Assembly: GCF_010233585.1 (NCBI RefSeq)
Contig: NZ_CP045997.1
Location: forward strand, 1,981,204-2,045,203
From: Spirosoma endbachense
GTDB taxonomy: Bacteria > Bacteroidota > Bacteroidia > Cytophagales > Spirosomataceae
Length of the DNA stretch: 64,000 nt
Reading direction: 5' to 3'
Shown here: piece by piece, positions 42,280-52,254 of the stretch
Layout: every line of letters starts with the position of its first letter
Position numbering within the stretch: position 1 is the stretch's first letter
The notes under the pieces: generated by a model
What the model saw: only the letters and a program-made list of their open reading frames with translations
Databases searched by the model: none
Told to the model about the DNA's origin: nothing
Position numbers and translations under genes: made by a program

Positions 42280-43362
42280 ATGAACCAGTCAATTTGCGCG
42301 TACTTTCGACAGAGTACGCTCCTGCTACTCTTAGCAGCAAGTCCGTTCTTTTTTAGTTGCTCAACTGAAACCCCTGATCCGGGCACCAGCACAACGCCAC
42401 CCGGTTCGGGAACAGTAACGACGCCAGGTACAGGCACAACCACAACACCGGGCACGGGAACAACAACAACGCCGGGCACCAGTACAACCGCTACACCGGG
42501 CGTTAGTGTTGTCTCTTCAGTAACGTTTATCGCTCAGAACGATAAGCTGAACTTTCTGGAAGCAGCCATTGCTCGTGCGGGTATTGCTGCCGAATTAAAC
42601 AAAGAAAATATCACTATTTTCGCCCCATCAGACGATGCCTTTAAGGCAGCCGGCTATGCAAATGAAGCGGCTGTTACAGCTGCACCAGCGGCCGATCTAC
42701 AACGAATTTTGCGTTATCACGTTGTCAATTCCCGGATTGATCAGTCTGCCATTCCAACGGCAGTCAATACGTCCTATCAGACTGCATTGGCTGATAATCA
42801 GATTTCTGTCTATAAAACCAGTGCCAGCGATATTAGTGTTAACCAGGCTAAAATTATTCAGGGTGATAACCCAACAACGGGTAGTGTTGTCCATATAATT
42901 AACCAGGTGTTGAAACCGGCATCAGTCAATCTCGTTGCGCTGGCTAAGAATAACGCGAATCTGTCATTCCTGTCGGCTGCTATCGATCGGGCGGGTGCGA
43001 GCGTACAGGATGCATTGAATAAGAGTACGCAGAATGGGTATACCCTCTTCGCTCCAACCAACGATGCGTTTAAAGCAGCTGGTTATGCCGACGAGGCTGC
43101 GATTAAGGCAGCCGATCAGAAGAAGCTAGCGGATCTTTTGCTCTATCATGTGCTGAATTATCGCGCTTTTTCGCAAACATTCCAGAATGGGGCCGACATC
43201 GTAACGGCTCAGGGTAGTAGTGTGCGTGTGAACGTCAGCGGTGGCAAGGTAACGGTGTTAGGCAAGGGTAACGGCTCAACGGCCGCCAATATTACCCAGG
43301 CCGATCAGGTGGCATCAAACGGAGTGGTGCACGTAATTGATCGGGTGCTTTTATTCCAATAA
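42280..43362 (+). CDS. Lipoprotein with two fasciclin (FAS1) domains
   Basis: A 360-residue lipoprotein. The signal ends in a lipobox (FFFSC, Cys27), followed by a Thr/Pro/Gly repeat stretch (28-72) in which a TPGTG-type unit is repeated, a spacer like a cell-wall stalk, and then two FAS1 domains (about 78-208 and 215-360). Both show the H1 and H2 boxes (TIFAPSDDAFKAAGY, TLFAPTNDAFKAAGYADEA) and end in VVHIINQVL and VVHVIDRVLLF. The two domains are near copies. It should be surface-exposed and adhesive or sugar-binding. It sits between the fructan unit and its regulator; a link is possible but unproven. Confidence 0.85.
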   Translation: MNQSICAYFRQSTLLLLLAASPFFFSCSTETPDPGTSTTPPGSGTVTTPGTGTTTTPGTGTTTTPGTSTTATPGVSVVSSVTFIAQNDKLNFLEAAIARAGIAAELNKENITIFAPSDDAFKAAGYANEAAVTAAPAADLQRILRYHVVNSRIDQSAIPTAVNTSYQTALADNQISVYKTSASDISVNQAKIIQGDNPTTGSVVHIINQVLKPASVNLVALAKNNANLSFLSAAIDRAGASVQDALNKSTQNGYTLFAPTNDAFKAAGYADEAAIKAADQKKLADLLLYHVLNYRAFSQTFQNGADIVTAQGSSVRVNVSGGKVTVLGKGNGSTAANITQADQVASNGVVHVIDRVLLFQ

Positions 43363-43387
43363 GAACAGGAGAAGGACGCTTTAGTAA

Positions 43388-43428
43388 AAACGTAAAACGC
43401 CGGGTTTCATATCCGGCGTTTTACGTTT
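43388..43428. terminator. Bidirectional terminator between fasciclin and regulator genes
   Basis: A perfect 16-bp stem (43388-43403 with 43413-43428), 9-nt loop, between the convergent fasciclin (stop 43362) and regulator (stop 43431) genes. Confidence 0.85.
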
Positions 43429-43430
43429 AA

Positions 43431-46250
43431 TCAGGCATTTACTGATGTCTTTCTGTACTCAGAGGGCGTCTTTTGTGTATGCTGCTTAAAGAAGGTCGTA
43501 AAATAGGCGGGCGAGCTGAATCCTGTTTCGTAGGCAATTTCGGCCATTGGTTTAGTCGTTTCTTTTAGCAGGTACCTGGCTTTTCGCAGGCGGATTTCAG
43601 CCAGGTAATCAATGACGTTCATATCGAGTAATGCCTGCACTTTCCGGTACAACTGCACGCGGGAAAGGCCCATATCACGGCTTAATTTTTCAACGCCAAA
43701 AGCCGGATCTGTCAGATTCTGTTCAATTAAGGCCGTTAGCTCATTCAGAAACTTCTTGTCCTGACGGTTCCCGGAGCCTGAATTAGAGAGGAAATCAGAG
43801 GCATAACGCCGTTGCCATTTTTCGCGGTTGGCGAGTATTGTGCGAAGTGTTTCGAGCAAATAGGTGGTATTGAATGGTTTCGTGATATACGCATCGGCTC
43901 CGGCCCGAGTACCTTCTATCCGTTGTTCCATTTGTCCTTTTGCCGTCAGCAGAATAACGGGGATATGTGATGTTCGAAGGTCTGCTTTAACCCGCTGGGT
44001 AAGTTGTAAACCATCCATTCCGGGAAGCATAATATCGCTGATGATCAGGTCTGGAATTGTTTCGAGCGTACGCTCCCACCCTTTTTCACCTGAACTCTCG
44101 GCAATAATATCGAATTCGCTATCCAGGCGGGTGGCCAGAAAAGTACGCAGATCATCGTTATCCTCAACAACCAGCAGTGTACCTCCCTGTTTACCCGAAA
44201 GGGTTATCGGTTCCGAAACTTCTTCACTGTCTTCCATGTCGGCCAGCGTTCGCTGCCGGGCCGATGAACCAGACACTTCCACACCACGACTTACCGGGCC
44301 ATCCATTTCTTCCGGAGCCAGATGTTGATTACCCAGTGGCAGAAGAATTGTAAATATGGTTCCTTTACCCGGCTCAGACTGCACGCCGATGTCGCCCTGA
44401 TGCAGTTGAATAAATTCCATCGATAAAGCCAGGCCAAGCCCCTTCGACAGATTGAACGGTCGGGTTCCGCTGAAAAACAGATCAAAGGCATGGGCCTGCT
44501 CATCGGGCGTCATTCCTTCGCCGTTGTCCTCCACCTGAATGCGTACCTGATTGTCAACTACATCCAGACGCAGGTGAATCAAGCCACCTCTAGGCGTGTA
44601 TTTGAAGGCATTCGATAGTAAATTCACAATCACTTTATCCAGTTTTTCACCATCAAACCAAACCGGCAGACTGGATTTTGACGGTATGAACTGAAGGTCG
44701 ATCCGCTGTTTTTCAGCCTTTTGTTTAAAATCCTGAACAATGTCCTGAATGAAGGCAATAATATTCTGCTCTGACGCATGCAGGCGCTGTTTGCCCGCGT
44801 CGGTTTTGCGCAGATCGAGCATTTGATCAACCAGCCGCAAAAGCCGATATGCATTTTTCCGAACCAGCGATAAATTACTTTTCAGGTCGTGGGTGCTAAC
44901 GTTTTTCTTGCCCAACAAGTCCTCTGTTGGCGTCAGAATGAGGCTGAGTGGCGTATTAAATTCGTGGGAGATGTAGGAGTAGAACCGGAGTTTTTCTTCG
45001 GTGGCCAGCCGAGCCTGCTGCGATACCGATTCAATTTTGTCTTTCTGGTCAAGGATCTCCTGATTCTGTTTTTCAAGCGTTTGGTAGGCTGTCTGTTTGG
45101 ACCGGAATAAGTAGAGTGCCCAGCTACCCAATACAATAACGACCATCAGGCTGGCCAGCGTGAAATAAAGGGTATTCTTCTGAGATGAGTAGGTCTGGGT
45201 CAGTTCATCGATACGCTGGCTTTGCTTTTCAATATCATGTTGCTGTTCGATCACCTTCTCGTTCTGGAGTTTCATAATCCTGACGTTCGACGAATCGATC
45301 AGCGTAATCGGCAATCGGTTTTCGCGTTTAAAGGGTTGTTTTTGTAGAATAGCCATAGCCGTTCGGATGGCCTCTTTTCCGCCAGTCGGGTAAAGGACAG
45401 TAGCACTCAAAATACCCCGGTCCACGAGGTCAATTCCTTCATTTTTACCGGGTAACCCATCAACACCAATGACGTTAACGCGCTGCCCCAGCCCCAGTTG
45501 CTGGCAGACCCGATGGGCCTTTAACGCCGTCCGGTCATTCTGCGCAAAAATGAGCTGTATCGACGGCTGTGACTTAAGTAAATGGGTTAATTTTTCGGCG
45601 AACGACTGTTTATCCCAATCACCTTCCAGCTTGGCAACCAATCGAATGCCCGAATGATTACTGATTGCTTCCATAAAGCCGCGATGCCGGTCAATATCGG
45701 CCGACGAACCCGGCGATTCGCCAATTTCGACTACATTGCCTACCCCTTTCAACAGCGAATTGGCATGTATTCCGGCTGTTCGGCCCACCTCTACATTATC
45801 GGCTCCTACATAAGCGGTGTACTGGTCGGAAGCGGTTCGGCGGTCAAGCACGATGACGGGAATTCCCTGCTGATACGCTTTTTCGACGATCGGCGTAATG
45901 GGTAAGGCCGCGTTCGGCGACACGATGAGCAAGTCGACCCGTTGATTGATCAGTTCCTGAATCTGCTCGACTTGCCGGGCACTTTGTCCACCAGCGTCCT
46001 TAACGATAAAATCAATCTGGGGATCAAACGCTAATTCCTGATTCATGCTCTCCAGCATGGTTTTACGCCAGGTGTCGGCTCCGGTTCGTTGCGAAAAACC
46101 AATTCGATAGGTCTTGTCTTTGGTGGTTGAGGTGCAGGCTCCCGTTAATTGCCCCAGGAGAGCAATGACACAAAGTCTTACAAGTAAAGACGAATACCTT
46201 CTCAGAAAAGATGAATTAAGCGTTGTCGACGACCGGACAGGGTTAGTCAT
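43431..46250 (-). CDS. Hybrid two-component sensor/AraC regulator with periplasmic sugar-binding domain
   Basis: A 939-residue one-protein two-component system. Order: membrane-directed N-terminus (with a lipobox-like LTGAC, Cys39), periplasmic-binding fold (about 48-320, KTYRIGFSQRTGADTWR, LLIVSPNAALPI, VIVLDRRTA), a coiled-coil, a membrane segment (about 360-382), HisKA with His429 in YISHEFNTPLSL, HATPase (LLSNAFKYTP, DNGEGM), receiver with Asp739 (DLIISDIMLPGMDG), and AraC helix-turn-helix (about 850-939). The PBP-type sensor resembles the fructose sensor of Bacteroides fructan loci, so it likely detects fructose and activates the neighbouring unit. Own -7 element at 46279-46286. Confidence 0.93.
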   Translation of the reverse strand: MTNPVRSSTTLNSSFLRRYSSLLVRLCVIALLGQLTGACTSTTKDKTYRIGFSQRTGADTWRKTMLESMNQELAFDPQIDFIVKDAGGQSARQVEQIQELINQRVDLLIVSPNAALPITPIVEKAYQQGIPVIVLDRRTASDQYTAYVGADNVEVGRTAGIHANSLLKGVGNVVEIGESPGSSADIDRHRGFMEAISNHSGIRLVAKLEGDWDKQSFAEKLTHLLKSQPSIQLIFAQNDRTALKAHRVCQQLGLGQRVNVIGVDGLPGKNEGIDLVDRGILSATVLYPTGGKEAIRTAMAILQKQPFKRENRLPITLIDSSNVRIMKLQNEKVIEQQHDIEKQSQRIDELTQTYSSQKNTLYFTLASLMVVIVLGSWALYLFRSKQTAYQTLEKQNQEILDQKDKIESVSQQARLATEEKLRFYSYISHEFNTPLSLILTPTEDLLGKKNVSTHDLKSNLSLVRKNAYRLLRLVDQMLDLRKTDAGKQRLHASEQNIIAFIQDIVQDFKQKAEKQRIDLQFIPSKSSLPVWFDGEKLDKVIVNLLSNAFKYTPRGGLIHLRLDVVDNQVRIQVEDNGEGMTPDEQAHAFDLFFSGTRPFNLSKGLGLALSMEFIQLHQGDIGVQSEPGKGTIFTILLPLGNQHLAPEEMDGPVSRGVEVSGSSARQRTLADMEDSEEVSEPITLSGKQGGTLLVVEDNDDLRTFLATRLDSEFDIIAESSGEKGWERTLETIPDLIISDIMLPGMDGLQLTQRVKADLRTSHIPVILLTAKGQMEQRIEGTRAGADAYITKPFNTTYLLETLRTILANREKWQRRYASDFLSNSGSGNRQDKKFLNELTALIEQNLTDPAFGVEKLSRDMGLSRVQLYRKVQALLDMNVIDYLAEIRLRKARYLLKETTKPMAEIAYETGFSSPAYFTTFFKQHTQKTPSEYRKTSVNA

Positions 46251-46278
46251 GAGAGAGGCACAGATTTCCTGTATTGAA

Positions 46279-46286
46279 CAAAGATA
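46279..46286 (-). promoter_or_regulatory. -7 promoter element of the hybrid regulator
   Basis: TATCTTTG on the - strand matches TAnnTTTG exactly. Predicted start near 46272, about 22 bases before ATG 46250. Confidence 0.6.
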
Positions 46287-46454
46287 ATGTATAAGATTTT
46301 GGGCACAAAATGAATAAATATAATGATTACAGACGTGAAGTGCGATAGTTTGAGTGGTGCCAAAAATACAAAAGCTCCCCCAATACTGAGAGAGCTCTGT
46401 ACTACTAACAACTGTTGGGAATTTAGAGTCTGCCCTGCTGTTGTTTAGTTGGAT

Positions 46455-46485
46455 AACCCGAATTTATGGTTTCATTATTCGGGTT
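46455..46485 (-). terminator. Terminator hairpin after the second SusD-like gene
   Basis: A perfect 9-bp stem (46455-46463 with 46477-46485), 80 bases after the SusD-like stop in the - direction. Apart from this and the regulator promoter, 46251-46564 shows nothing. Confidence 0.6.
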
Positions 46486-46564
46486 GTTTAAGAATTCAGA
46501 TCGGGCAGGTATTAAATCCCTGTTTTCCTGCCAGATCTGATTGGAATTTCGATTGTGTACTTTC

Positions 46565-48127
46565 CTATGCTCCTGGGTAGCCTGGATTCTGTGGCCGGAG
46601 GTTAGGGTTGTTCAGCAACTCCTGCTTGCCAATTGGGAACAGGAGGTGTTTTTCCTGCAACGCCTGTTTCGAACTCTGGTTCACGTGACCTACGAAAGCG
46701 TCGAATCCGTTGGTGGTTTCGTTGTAGACTTTCCGCAGACGAACCATATCGAACCAGGTAATCTGCTCGTAGCACAGTTCATGCCAGCGTTCACGCCAAA
46801 CCGCTTCCCGGAAGGTAGCCTGCGTATAGGTACCCAGTGCAGGCGTTGTCAATCCGGCACGATCCCGAATGCGTTTGAAAGCATCGTAAGCCACTTGGGT
46901 TGGTGCGCCCAATTCATTTTGCGCTTCGGCATACATCAGCAACACTTCAGCATACCGAATCTGCGGTACGTTCAGGTTATTGAGACGCGACCCAGTGACT
47001 CCTGCTGTACCGGCAGATGTCCGGTTGAAGTGCTTGAAAATATAAGGGCCACCCAGGTCGAACGGAGCACCGTTACCATTGGTAAAATAACTGGTATAGA
47101 AATACCCCTGATCTTTAGCCCTCAAATCGCCCGTTTCGTAGGATTTATAAAAGGATAAGGTAGGAACTGTGCTGCCCGTACCGGATGGACCGTTATACGT
47201 AACTGGCTTAAAGTTCGGAAACATATTATCCATTGGATTACCGGCTACCAGCGTGTTGTATTGAAGCATGAATAAATGCTCAACGCGGTTTTTGGTGCTT
47301 TCCTTATGAACATCCTCGTAGTTCGTAAACAGGTTGATGGCCGTCGGATTGGCATTCGCATACGTAATGATTTCGAACGCCTTATCAGCCGCCAGTTTGT
47401 AGTACGCTGCTCCTTTGTTCAGGGGTTGACCGGCCATGGTCAGGTATACCCGAGCCAGTTGTGCTTTTACCGCAGCTAGATTCGCACGACCACTCACATC
47501 CATCCACGCTAAACCAGCCCCTTCAGCTGCTGTCAGATCCTCTACAATCAATTTATAGATATCTTCCTGAGGTGACCGCTTCGGATAAAAATCATCGGAA
47601 GTTGCCGATTGTGGTTTAACAATCAGTGGAGCATCACCCCAAAGACGAACGATGTTGAAATAAGCCGTTGCCCGCAGGAATCGTGCTTCGCCCAGGATTT
47701 TAGTTTTCAGAGCAGCATCCATTGGTGTGATGCCCGGCACTTTATCAAGGGCCTGATTGGCCTGCGCAACGACACGATACCAGCCATTCCAATAGTTAAC
47801 AATGTGCTGAGTGTTGCCATCATAGACTAACCCATACAGGTTATTCAAGTCGGAGTTCTGCGCTGTTTCCGTTGTGGACGTACCCGTAGGTGCTTCCAGC
47901 ATTTGCCAGTTCGATGAGAAAATACCGGAACCGTCGCCAAAAAACCGCAGGTTGTCATACACGGCGGCCAGGGCTGCTTCGGCATGGTCAGGAATGGTAT
48001 AGAAATTATCTGGTGTCAGGTTCGATGGAGCCTGCTCTACCAGAAAATCTTTACAACCAACAGGGCCAAGTAGTATTGCTCCGCCGAGTAATACTTTGCC
48101 TATTTGTTTTGCTACTATATGCTTCAT
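46565..48127 (-). CDS. Second SusD/RagB-family lipoprotein
   Basis: A 520-residue SusD homologue, with lipobox (GPVGC, Cys25), the start motif KDFLVEQAPSNLTPDNFY, TPR-like core (LGEARFLRATAYFNIVRLWG, VLLMYAEAQNELG) and the C-terminal WRERWHELCYEQITWFDMVR. It is less like the first SusD than to be a recent copy. It follows the SusC at 48158-51397 by 30 bases, so the two form a separate SusCD pair. No glycoside hydrolase is adjacent, so the ligand is unknown; the fructan regulator immediately downstream makes related sugar an open possibility. Confidence 0.95.
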   Translation of the reverse strand: MKHIVAKQIGKVLLGGAILLGPVGCKDFLVEQAPSNLTPDNFYTIPDHAEAALAAVYDNLRFFGDGSGIFSSNWQMLEAPTGTSTTETAQNSDLNNLYGLVYDGNTQHIVNYWNGWYRVVAQANQALDKVPGITPMDAALKTKILGEARFLRATAYFNIVRLWGDAPLIVKPQSATSDDFYPKRSPQEDIYKLIVEDLTAAEGAGLAWMDVSGRANLAAVKAQLARVYLTMAGQPLNKGAAYYKLAADKAFEIITYANANPTAINLFTNYEDVHKESTKNRVEHLFMLQYNTLVAGNPMDNMFPNFKPVTYNGPSGTGSTVPTLSFYKSYETGDLRAKDQGYFYTSYFTNGNGAPFDLGGPYIFKHFNRTSAGTAGVTGSRLNNLNVPQIRYAEVLLMYAEAQNELGAPTQVAYDAFKRIRDRAGLTTPALGTYTQATFREAVWRERWHELCYEQITWFDMVRLRKVYNETTNGFDAFVGHVNQSSKQALQEKHLLFPIGKQELLNNPNLRPQNPGYPGA

Positions 48128-48157
48128 TGTGAATTTCTTTTAATACGGTTGAATGGG

Positions 48158-51100
48158 TTATAAACCAATCTGCAGGCCTACCATATACGTAGTTGGCTTT
48201 GGGTAGTTGTGCCAGATCTCGCCTTGTGAGAAGGCGCTGTTGTTGTCATTCACCCCTTGGTTTGTTGGTGTTACTTCAGGATCACCAATGATTTTGTCAG
48301 ATACCTTCAGGAAGAAATTCTGAGCTGATGCATAGATTCTGAGCCGGTTTAACTTGATCCGGTTGGTTAATTCTGCCGGGAATGTATACCCTAACAACAG
48401 GTTTTTACCCCGCAGAAACGAACCATCATAAATCCAGTGACTATCAACGTTGGTTACGTATCCTGCCCGTGTCTCCCGGATCTCAGCAATAGGCGTGTTC
48501 TGATTCGTTGGTGTCCAGGCATTCAGGACACTTTTGTAGCTGTTCGCAATCGAAACACGGTCTTCGCTGGGGTGGAAATTCATCATCATTACGTCGTTAC
48601 CGCCCGAGAACTGAAGTTCGAGAGTAAGGTCGAGATTCCGATATTTCCAGGTATTGGTAAAGGCTCCCCAGAATTTTGGGCTACCATTGCCAATGATACT
48701 CCGGTCAGCGTCGGTAATGGCTTTATCACCATTTACATCCAGATATTTAAGATCACCGGGCAGAATCGTCAAGCCATTCCGATAGCTCGTGAATTTAGCC
48801 GCTTCCTCCCGTTCGGCTTCACTCCAGGTACCCAAACGGGTAAGTCCCCAGAAAGAACCAACCGGCTCACCGATGCGAATGATGTTGGTCTGGTTAATAA
48901 AGTTGGGACCACCTACCCCGAAAATATCGGATGGCGTTGCCAGGGAGAGCACTTTGTTTTTGTTGAACGAAATATTGAACGTGCTGTTCCAGGTGAATCC
49001 ACCCCGGTCAATATTAACGGAGTTGATACCAAACTCGAAGCCCCGGTTCTCCATCGAACCTACATTCCGACGGATCGTTGCATAGCCGCTAGTACGTGGC
49101 ACAGGTGCATCCAGCAGCATATCGGTTGTAAGCCGGTAATAATAATCGGCTTCAATGGTAAGGCGACCTTTAAACAAGCCTATTTCAAGACCAGCATCCG
49201 TCTGAGCTGTTTTTTCCCAGCGCAAATCCGGGTTTGCCAGGCGGTTGATGCCTGTTCCGCCCACTCTGGCCTCATTGTAAATCGTCGAATAGTTCGAGCT
49301 GAGCAGCGAGAGAGACGAGTAAGGCGGGATTTCAGAGTTACCTGTCAAGCCGTAGCTGGTGCGTACTTTCAGGTTAGAAATTATCGGATTACCCTTCAGG
49401 AAGCTCTCTTCCGAAACACGCCATGCAACTGCCGCTGATGGGAAGAACGCGAATTTGTGGTTTTCCCCAAACTTAGATGAACCATCTGCCCGACCGGTAA
49501 AAGTCACCAGATACTTATCCATCAGGTTGTAGTTGATACGCCCGAAGTAGGAGTTAAACGCACTTCGGTCAGCAAACGAGGTCACAGTGGGCTGCGTACT
49601 ACCGGCACCTAAGTTATTGAAGGTAAAGTAATCCGTTGCAAAGTTCCGAACACTGGCCCCCATGCCAAATCGATTTGTTGCCTGCCATGAAATACCCACC
49701 AGGGCAGTAATGGCGTTCTTCTCGTTGATTTGCTTGTTATAGGTCAGGTAGTTTTCCAACGACCAGAACGTAGTACGGTTATTGTTGGCCTGTGCAGTAC
49801 CATTCGCGCCAATATCCAATGTGCGGGTCTGCGACTGATCAATTTCCTGCGTCTGAATATTCGCTCCTACAACCGTCTTCATTTCCAGCCCTTTAGCCAA
49901 TGTAATATTGGTATATAAGCTTCCGATGCTTGTCTGTGTATTCTGGATGTATTTACGATCCATAAGACGGTGAACCGAACTCATCGTACCTTCTGCAGAC
50001 GGATAATCCCGGTTTTCAGCGTACTTACCATCAGCGTACTTCACAGGCAGAAAAGGAAAATCTTCAACGATTTGCCGGGCAACTGCATCATTGATATCGA
50101 CCAGATTCTCTGACTGATTGTTATAGCTCAGTGTACCACCGATTTTCAACCATGTTTTCACCTGATCGTCAATCGTAAACCGTCCCGAATACCGTTTCAA
50201 ATAGGAGGTTTTGATCAGACCTTCATCATCCCGATAGCCTACCGACAGGGCATATTGTGTACGCTCGTTACCACCACTAAACCCTAACTGGTGATTTTGT
50301 GAAAGCTTGTTCTGCGAAGACTCTTTGAACCAGTCGGTGTCATACAACGGATTGAGGTTAGCATCAAAAACGCCTGGATGTGCTGCACTAAAGGCAGTCC
50401 GTCTAACTTTCGGATCCAGGAACGTCCATTTACCAGCCGCCCAGCCGACGGGATCGTATTTTGCCATGTTGGCATAGGCCAGATCTTCCGTTGCCAGATA
50501 TTCTTTGGCATTCAGTACCTGAGGTTTGTTCGGACCAATGGTATTCACGCTGAACTGACCATCATACGTAACCCGTCCTTCACCGGCTTTCCCCTTCCGG
50601 GTCTGCACCAGAATAACACCGTTAGCACCTCTGGCTCCATAGATCGCAGTAGACGAAGCATCTTTCAACACTTCAACCGAGACAATGTCGCTGGGGTTAA
50701 TGTAATCAATTGGGTTACTGAACTGATCGCCCGTACTCTGTGGCAACATAACTCCGTCTACCACATATAAGGGGTTATTCGACGAGTTGATCGAACTGAA
50801 ACCCCGAATCCGGATGGTAGTCCGTCCGCCAGGCCGCCCCGAGTTGGTATTAACCTGCACACCGGGCATTCGACCCGACAATGCCTGGTTTAGCGAAGGC
50901 GCAGGACGCTCAGCCAGCTGGGCTTCTTTGACACCAGCGACAGCCCCCGTTAAATCTGATTTTTTGGTTGTACCATAACCAATAACGACGATTTCGTCCA
51001 GTACTTTACTGTCAGCTTTAAGCGAAATATTGATCGTAGCCTGAGCTCCAACGCGAACTTCCTGAGGCAGGTATCCAACAAACGAAAATACGATCGTAGC

Positions 51101-51397
51101 ATCGCTATTGGGTACATCGAGCTTATAACGGCCATCTGAATCGGTAACGGTACCCCGCTGACTGCCCTTCACGACAATACTAACACCAGGCAGTGACGCA
51201 TTATTCTCGTCGGTTACTCTACCCGATATCGTTCTGTCGACAAATTTGGTAGTTAAATTGTTTTTTGTTGATTTCCCCGAAGTAGGAACCGTTGCAGCGT
51301 AAGTGAGCGTAGAGCAGAAAAGAAAAAGGAAACATTGTGTAGAGGACAGCCTCAACATCCTCACAAGCCAGGCTTGCGGGCGTAAAAGTTTTTGCAT
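48158..51397 (-). CDS. Second SusC-family TonB-linked outer membrane transporter
   Basis: A 1079-residue SusC. The long signal peptide ends near TYAA (about residue 35), followed by a linker and the carboxypeptidase-like domain (DRTISGRVTDENNASLPGVS), the plug with DLTGAVAGVKEAQL, ALSGRMPGVQVNTNSGRPG and IYGARGANGVILVQTRKG, and a barrel. It pairs with the SusD 30 bases downstream and imports an unknown oligosaccharide. No hydrolase gene is adjacent. Upstream, a 20-bp perfect AT-rich palindrome (51505-51524) lies 108-127 bases before the start and could be a regulatory site. Confidence 0.95.
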   Translation of the reverse strand: MQKLLRPQAWLVRMLRLSSTQCFLFLFCSTLTYAATVPTSGKSTKNNLTTKFVDRTISGRVTDENNASLPGVSIVVKGSQRGTVTDSDGRYKLDVPNSDATIVFSFVGYLPQEVRVGAQATINISLKADSKVLDEIVVIGYGTTKKSDLTGAVAGVKEAQLAERPAPSLNQALSGRMPGVQVNTNSGRPGGRTTIRIRGFSSINSSNNPLYVVDGVMLPQSTGDQFSNPIDYINPSDIVSVEVLKDASSTAIYGARGANGVILVQTRKGKAGEGRVTYDGQFSVNTIGPNKPQVLNAKEYLATEDLAYANMAKYDPVGWAAGKWTFLDPKVRRTAFSAAHPGVFDANLNPLYDTDWFKESSQNKLSQNHQLGFSGGNERTQYALSVGYRDDEGLIKTSYLKRYSGRFTIDDQVKTWLKIGGTLSYNNQSENLVDINDAVARQIVEDFPFLPVKYADGKYAENRDYPSAEGTMSSVHRLMDRKYIQNTQTSIGSLYTNITLAKGLEMKTVVGANIQTQEIDQSQTRTLDIGANGTAQANNNRTTFWSLENYLTYNKQINEKNAITALVGISWQATNRFGMGASVRNFATDYFTFNNLGAGSTQPTVTSFADRSAFNSYFGRINYNLMDKYLVTFTGRADGSSKFGENHKFAFFPSAAVAWRVSEESFLKGNPIISNLKVRTSYGLTGNSEIPPYSSLSLLSSNYSTIYNEARVGGTGINRLANPDLRWEKTAQTDAGLEIGLFKGRLTIEADYYYRLTTDMLLDAPVPRTSGYATIRRNVGSMENRGFEFGINSVNIDRGGFTWNSTFNISFNKNKVLSLATPSDIFGVGGPNFINQTNIIRIGEPVGSFWGLTRLGTWSEAEREEAAKFTSYRNGLTILPGDLKYLDVNGDKAITDADRSIIGNGSPKFWGAFTNTWKYRNLDLTLELQFSGGNDVMMMNFHPSEDRVSIANSYKSVLNAWTPTNQNTPIAEIRETRAGYVTNVDSHWIYDGSFLRGKNLLLGYTFPAELTNRIKLNRLRIYASAQNFFLKVSDKIIGDPEVTPTNQGVNDNNSAFSQGEIWHNYPKPTTYMVGLQIGL

Positions 51398-51504
51398 AAA
51401 GTTTTTGCCGCCGAAACGACTGTCTAGGTTTAAACAATAGAAGGAATACAGGGTATGCAGACTCTGCGGATAGAAATACTTATTTTATCTTAACTACTCA
51501 TCTC

Positions 51505-51524
51505 TTATTAAAAATTTTTAATAA
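51505..51524. promoter_or_regulatory. 20-bp AT-rich palindrome upstream of the second SusC
   Basis: Ten bases (TTATTAAAAA) followed directly by their reverse complement. It lies 108-127 bases upstream of the SusC start in a gap of about 450 bases that otherwise has no gene. AT-rich palindromes arise easily by chance, so confidence is modest. Confidence 0.35.
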
Positions 51525-51780
51525 ATTTTTAAGTCTGCTTTAACAATTCTGTTAATTCTAATATCAAATAGCTCATAAACAGAACTTTAACAATCTTCAC
51601 ATATGAAGTCAATTTTTGCTTCAACTTAGTTGCGTACTATTCTATCTGATCATCAGCAAATTCTTTATTTATGGCTTTATTCGTTCCCATCTTTTCTATA
51701 CTGAATAATGCTTACTGATAATTGTCGACAACACAGCGTTACTCATTGACTTCTAACTACATTGAGGATACAGCTATACA

Positions 51781-51832
51781 ATTTCGCCAACCAATCCAGA
51801 CTAGTTAAACAGCCTGATTCGGTTGGCGAAAT
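51781..51832 (-). terminator. Hairpin after the YCII gene
   Basis: A 12-bp perfect stem (51781-51792 with 51821-51832) with a 28-base loop, just past the YCII-related stop (51853) in the - direction. The large loop makes it weak as a terminator. Confidence 0.45.
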
Positions 51833-51852
51833 CCAAAAATTACTCGATACAA

Positions 51853-52206
51853 TTAGGTGGTTGCCAAAACGGGCCTGGGCTGAACTTCTCTTACCTCAAC
51901 CGTTCCGCCATAATCCAATACGGGGCATGCCCTGGCTAGCTCGACAGCTTCATCGATGGATGAAACAGCCATACGAATAATACTAACGACCCGAAAATCT
52001 GCATCAGCAACGAAGCCCTGATCAACTTTCCGGTCTGATCCCGAAAGCACAAATCCTTCCTGTGTGATAAGACTGCTCCCGACAAAATACCCTTGTTCAG
52101 TCCAGTGCTGAATCAGTTTTCCCCACTTTTCGGTATTTATTTGTCGCTGTTCAGGAGCCAGGGTGGCGTTTGCGCCAAATCTTACTAAGAAAACATACTC
52201 GTTCAT
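51853..52206 (-). CDS. YCII-related protein
   Basis: A 117-residue protein of the YCII/dimeric alpha-beta barrel superfamily. It opens with the family's strand (MNEYVFLVRFG), has FVLSGSDRKVDQGF in the central part and ends with a helix rich in Ala (SIDEAVELARACPVL) and the strand GTVEVREV. This is the same superfamily as the DGPF protein at 18928 but lacks the DGPF motif. The role is unknown; many members are small enzymes or binding proteins. It has its own -7 element at 52255-52262. Confidence 0.8.
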   Translation of the reverse strand: MNEYVFLVRFGANATLAPEQRQINTEKWGKLIQHWTEQGYFVGSSLITQEGFVLSGSDRKVDQGFVADADFRVVSIIRMAVSSIDEAVELARACPVLDYGGTVEVREVQPRPVLATT

Positions 52207-52254
52207 CGTTGTTCTAGTTTTGTCTCTGTCAACCGATTAGTCACTTGACTGCTA

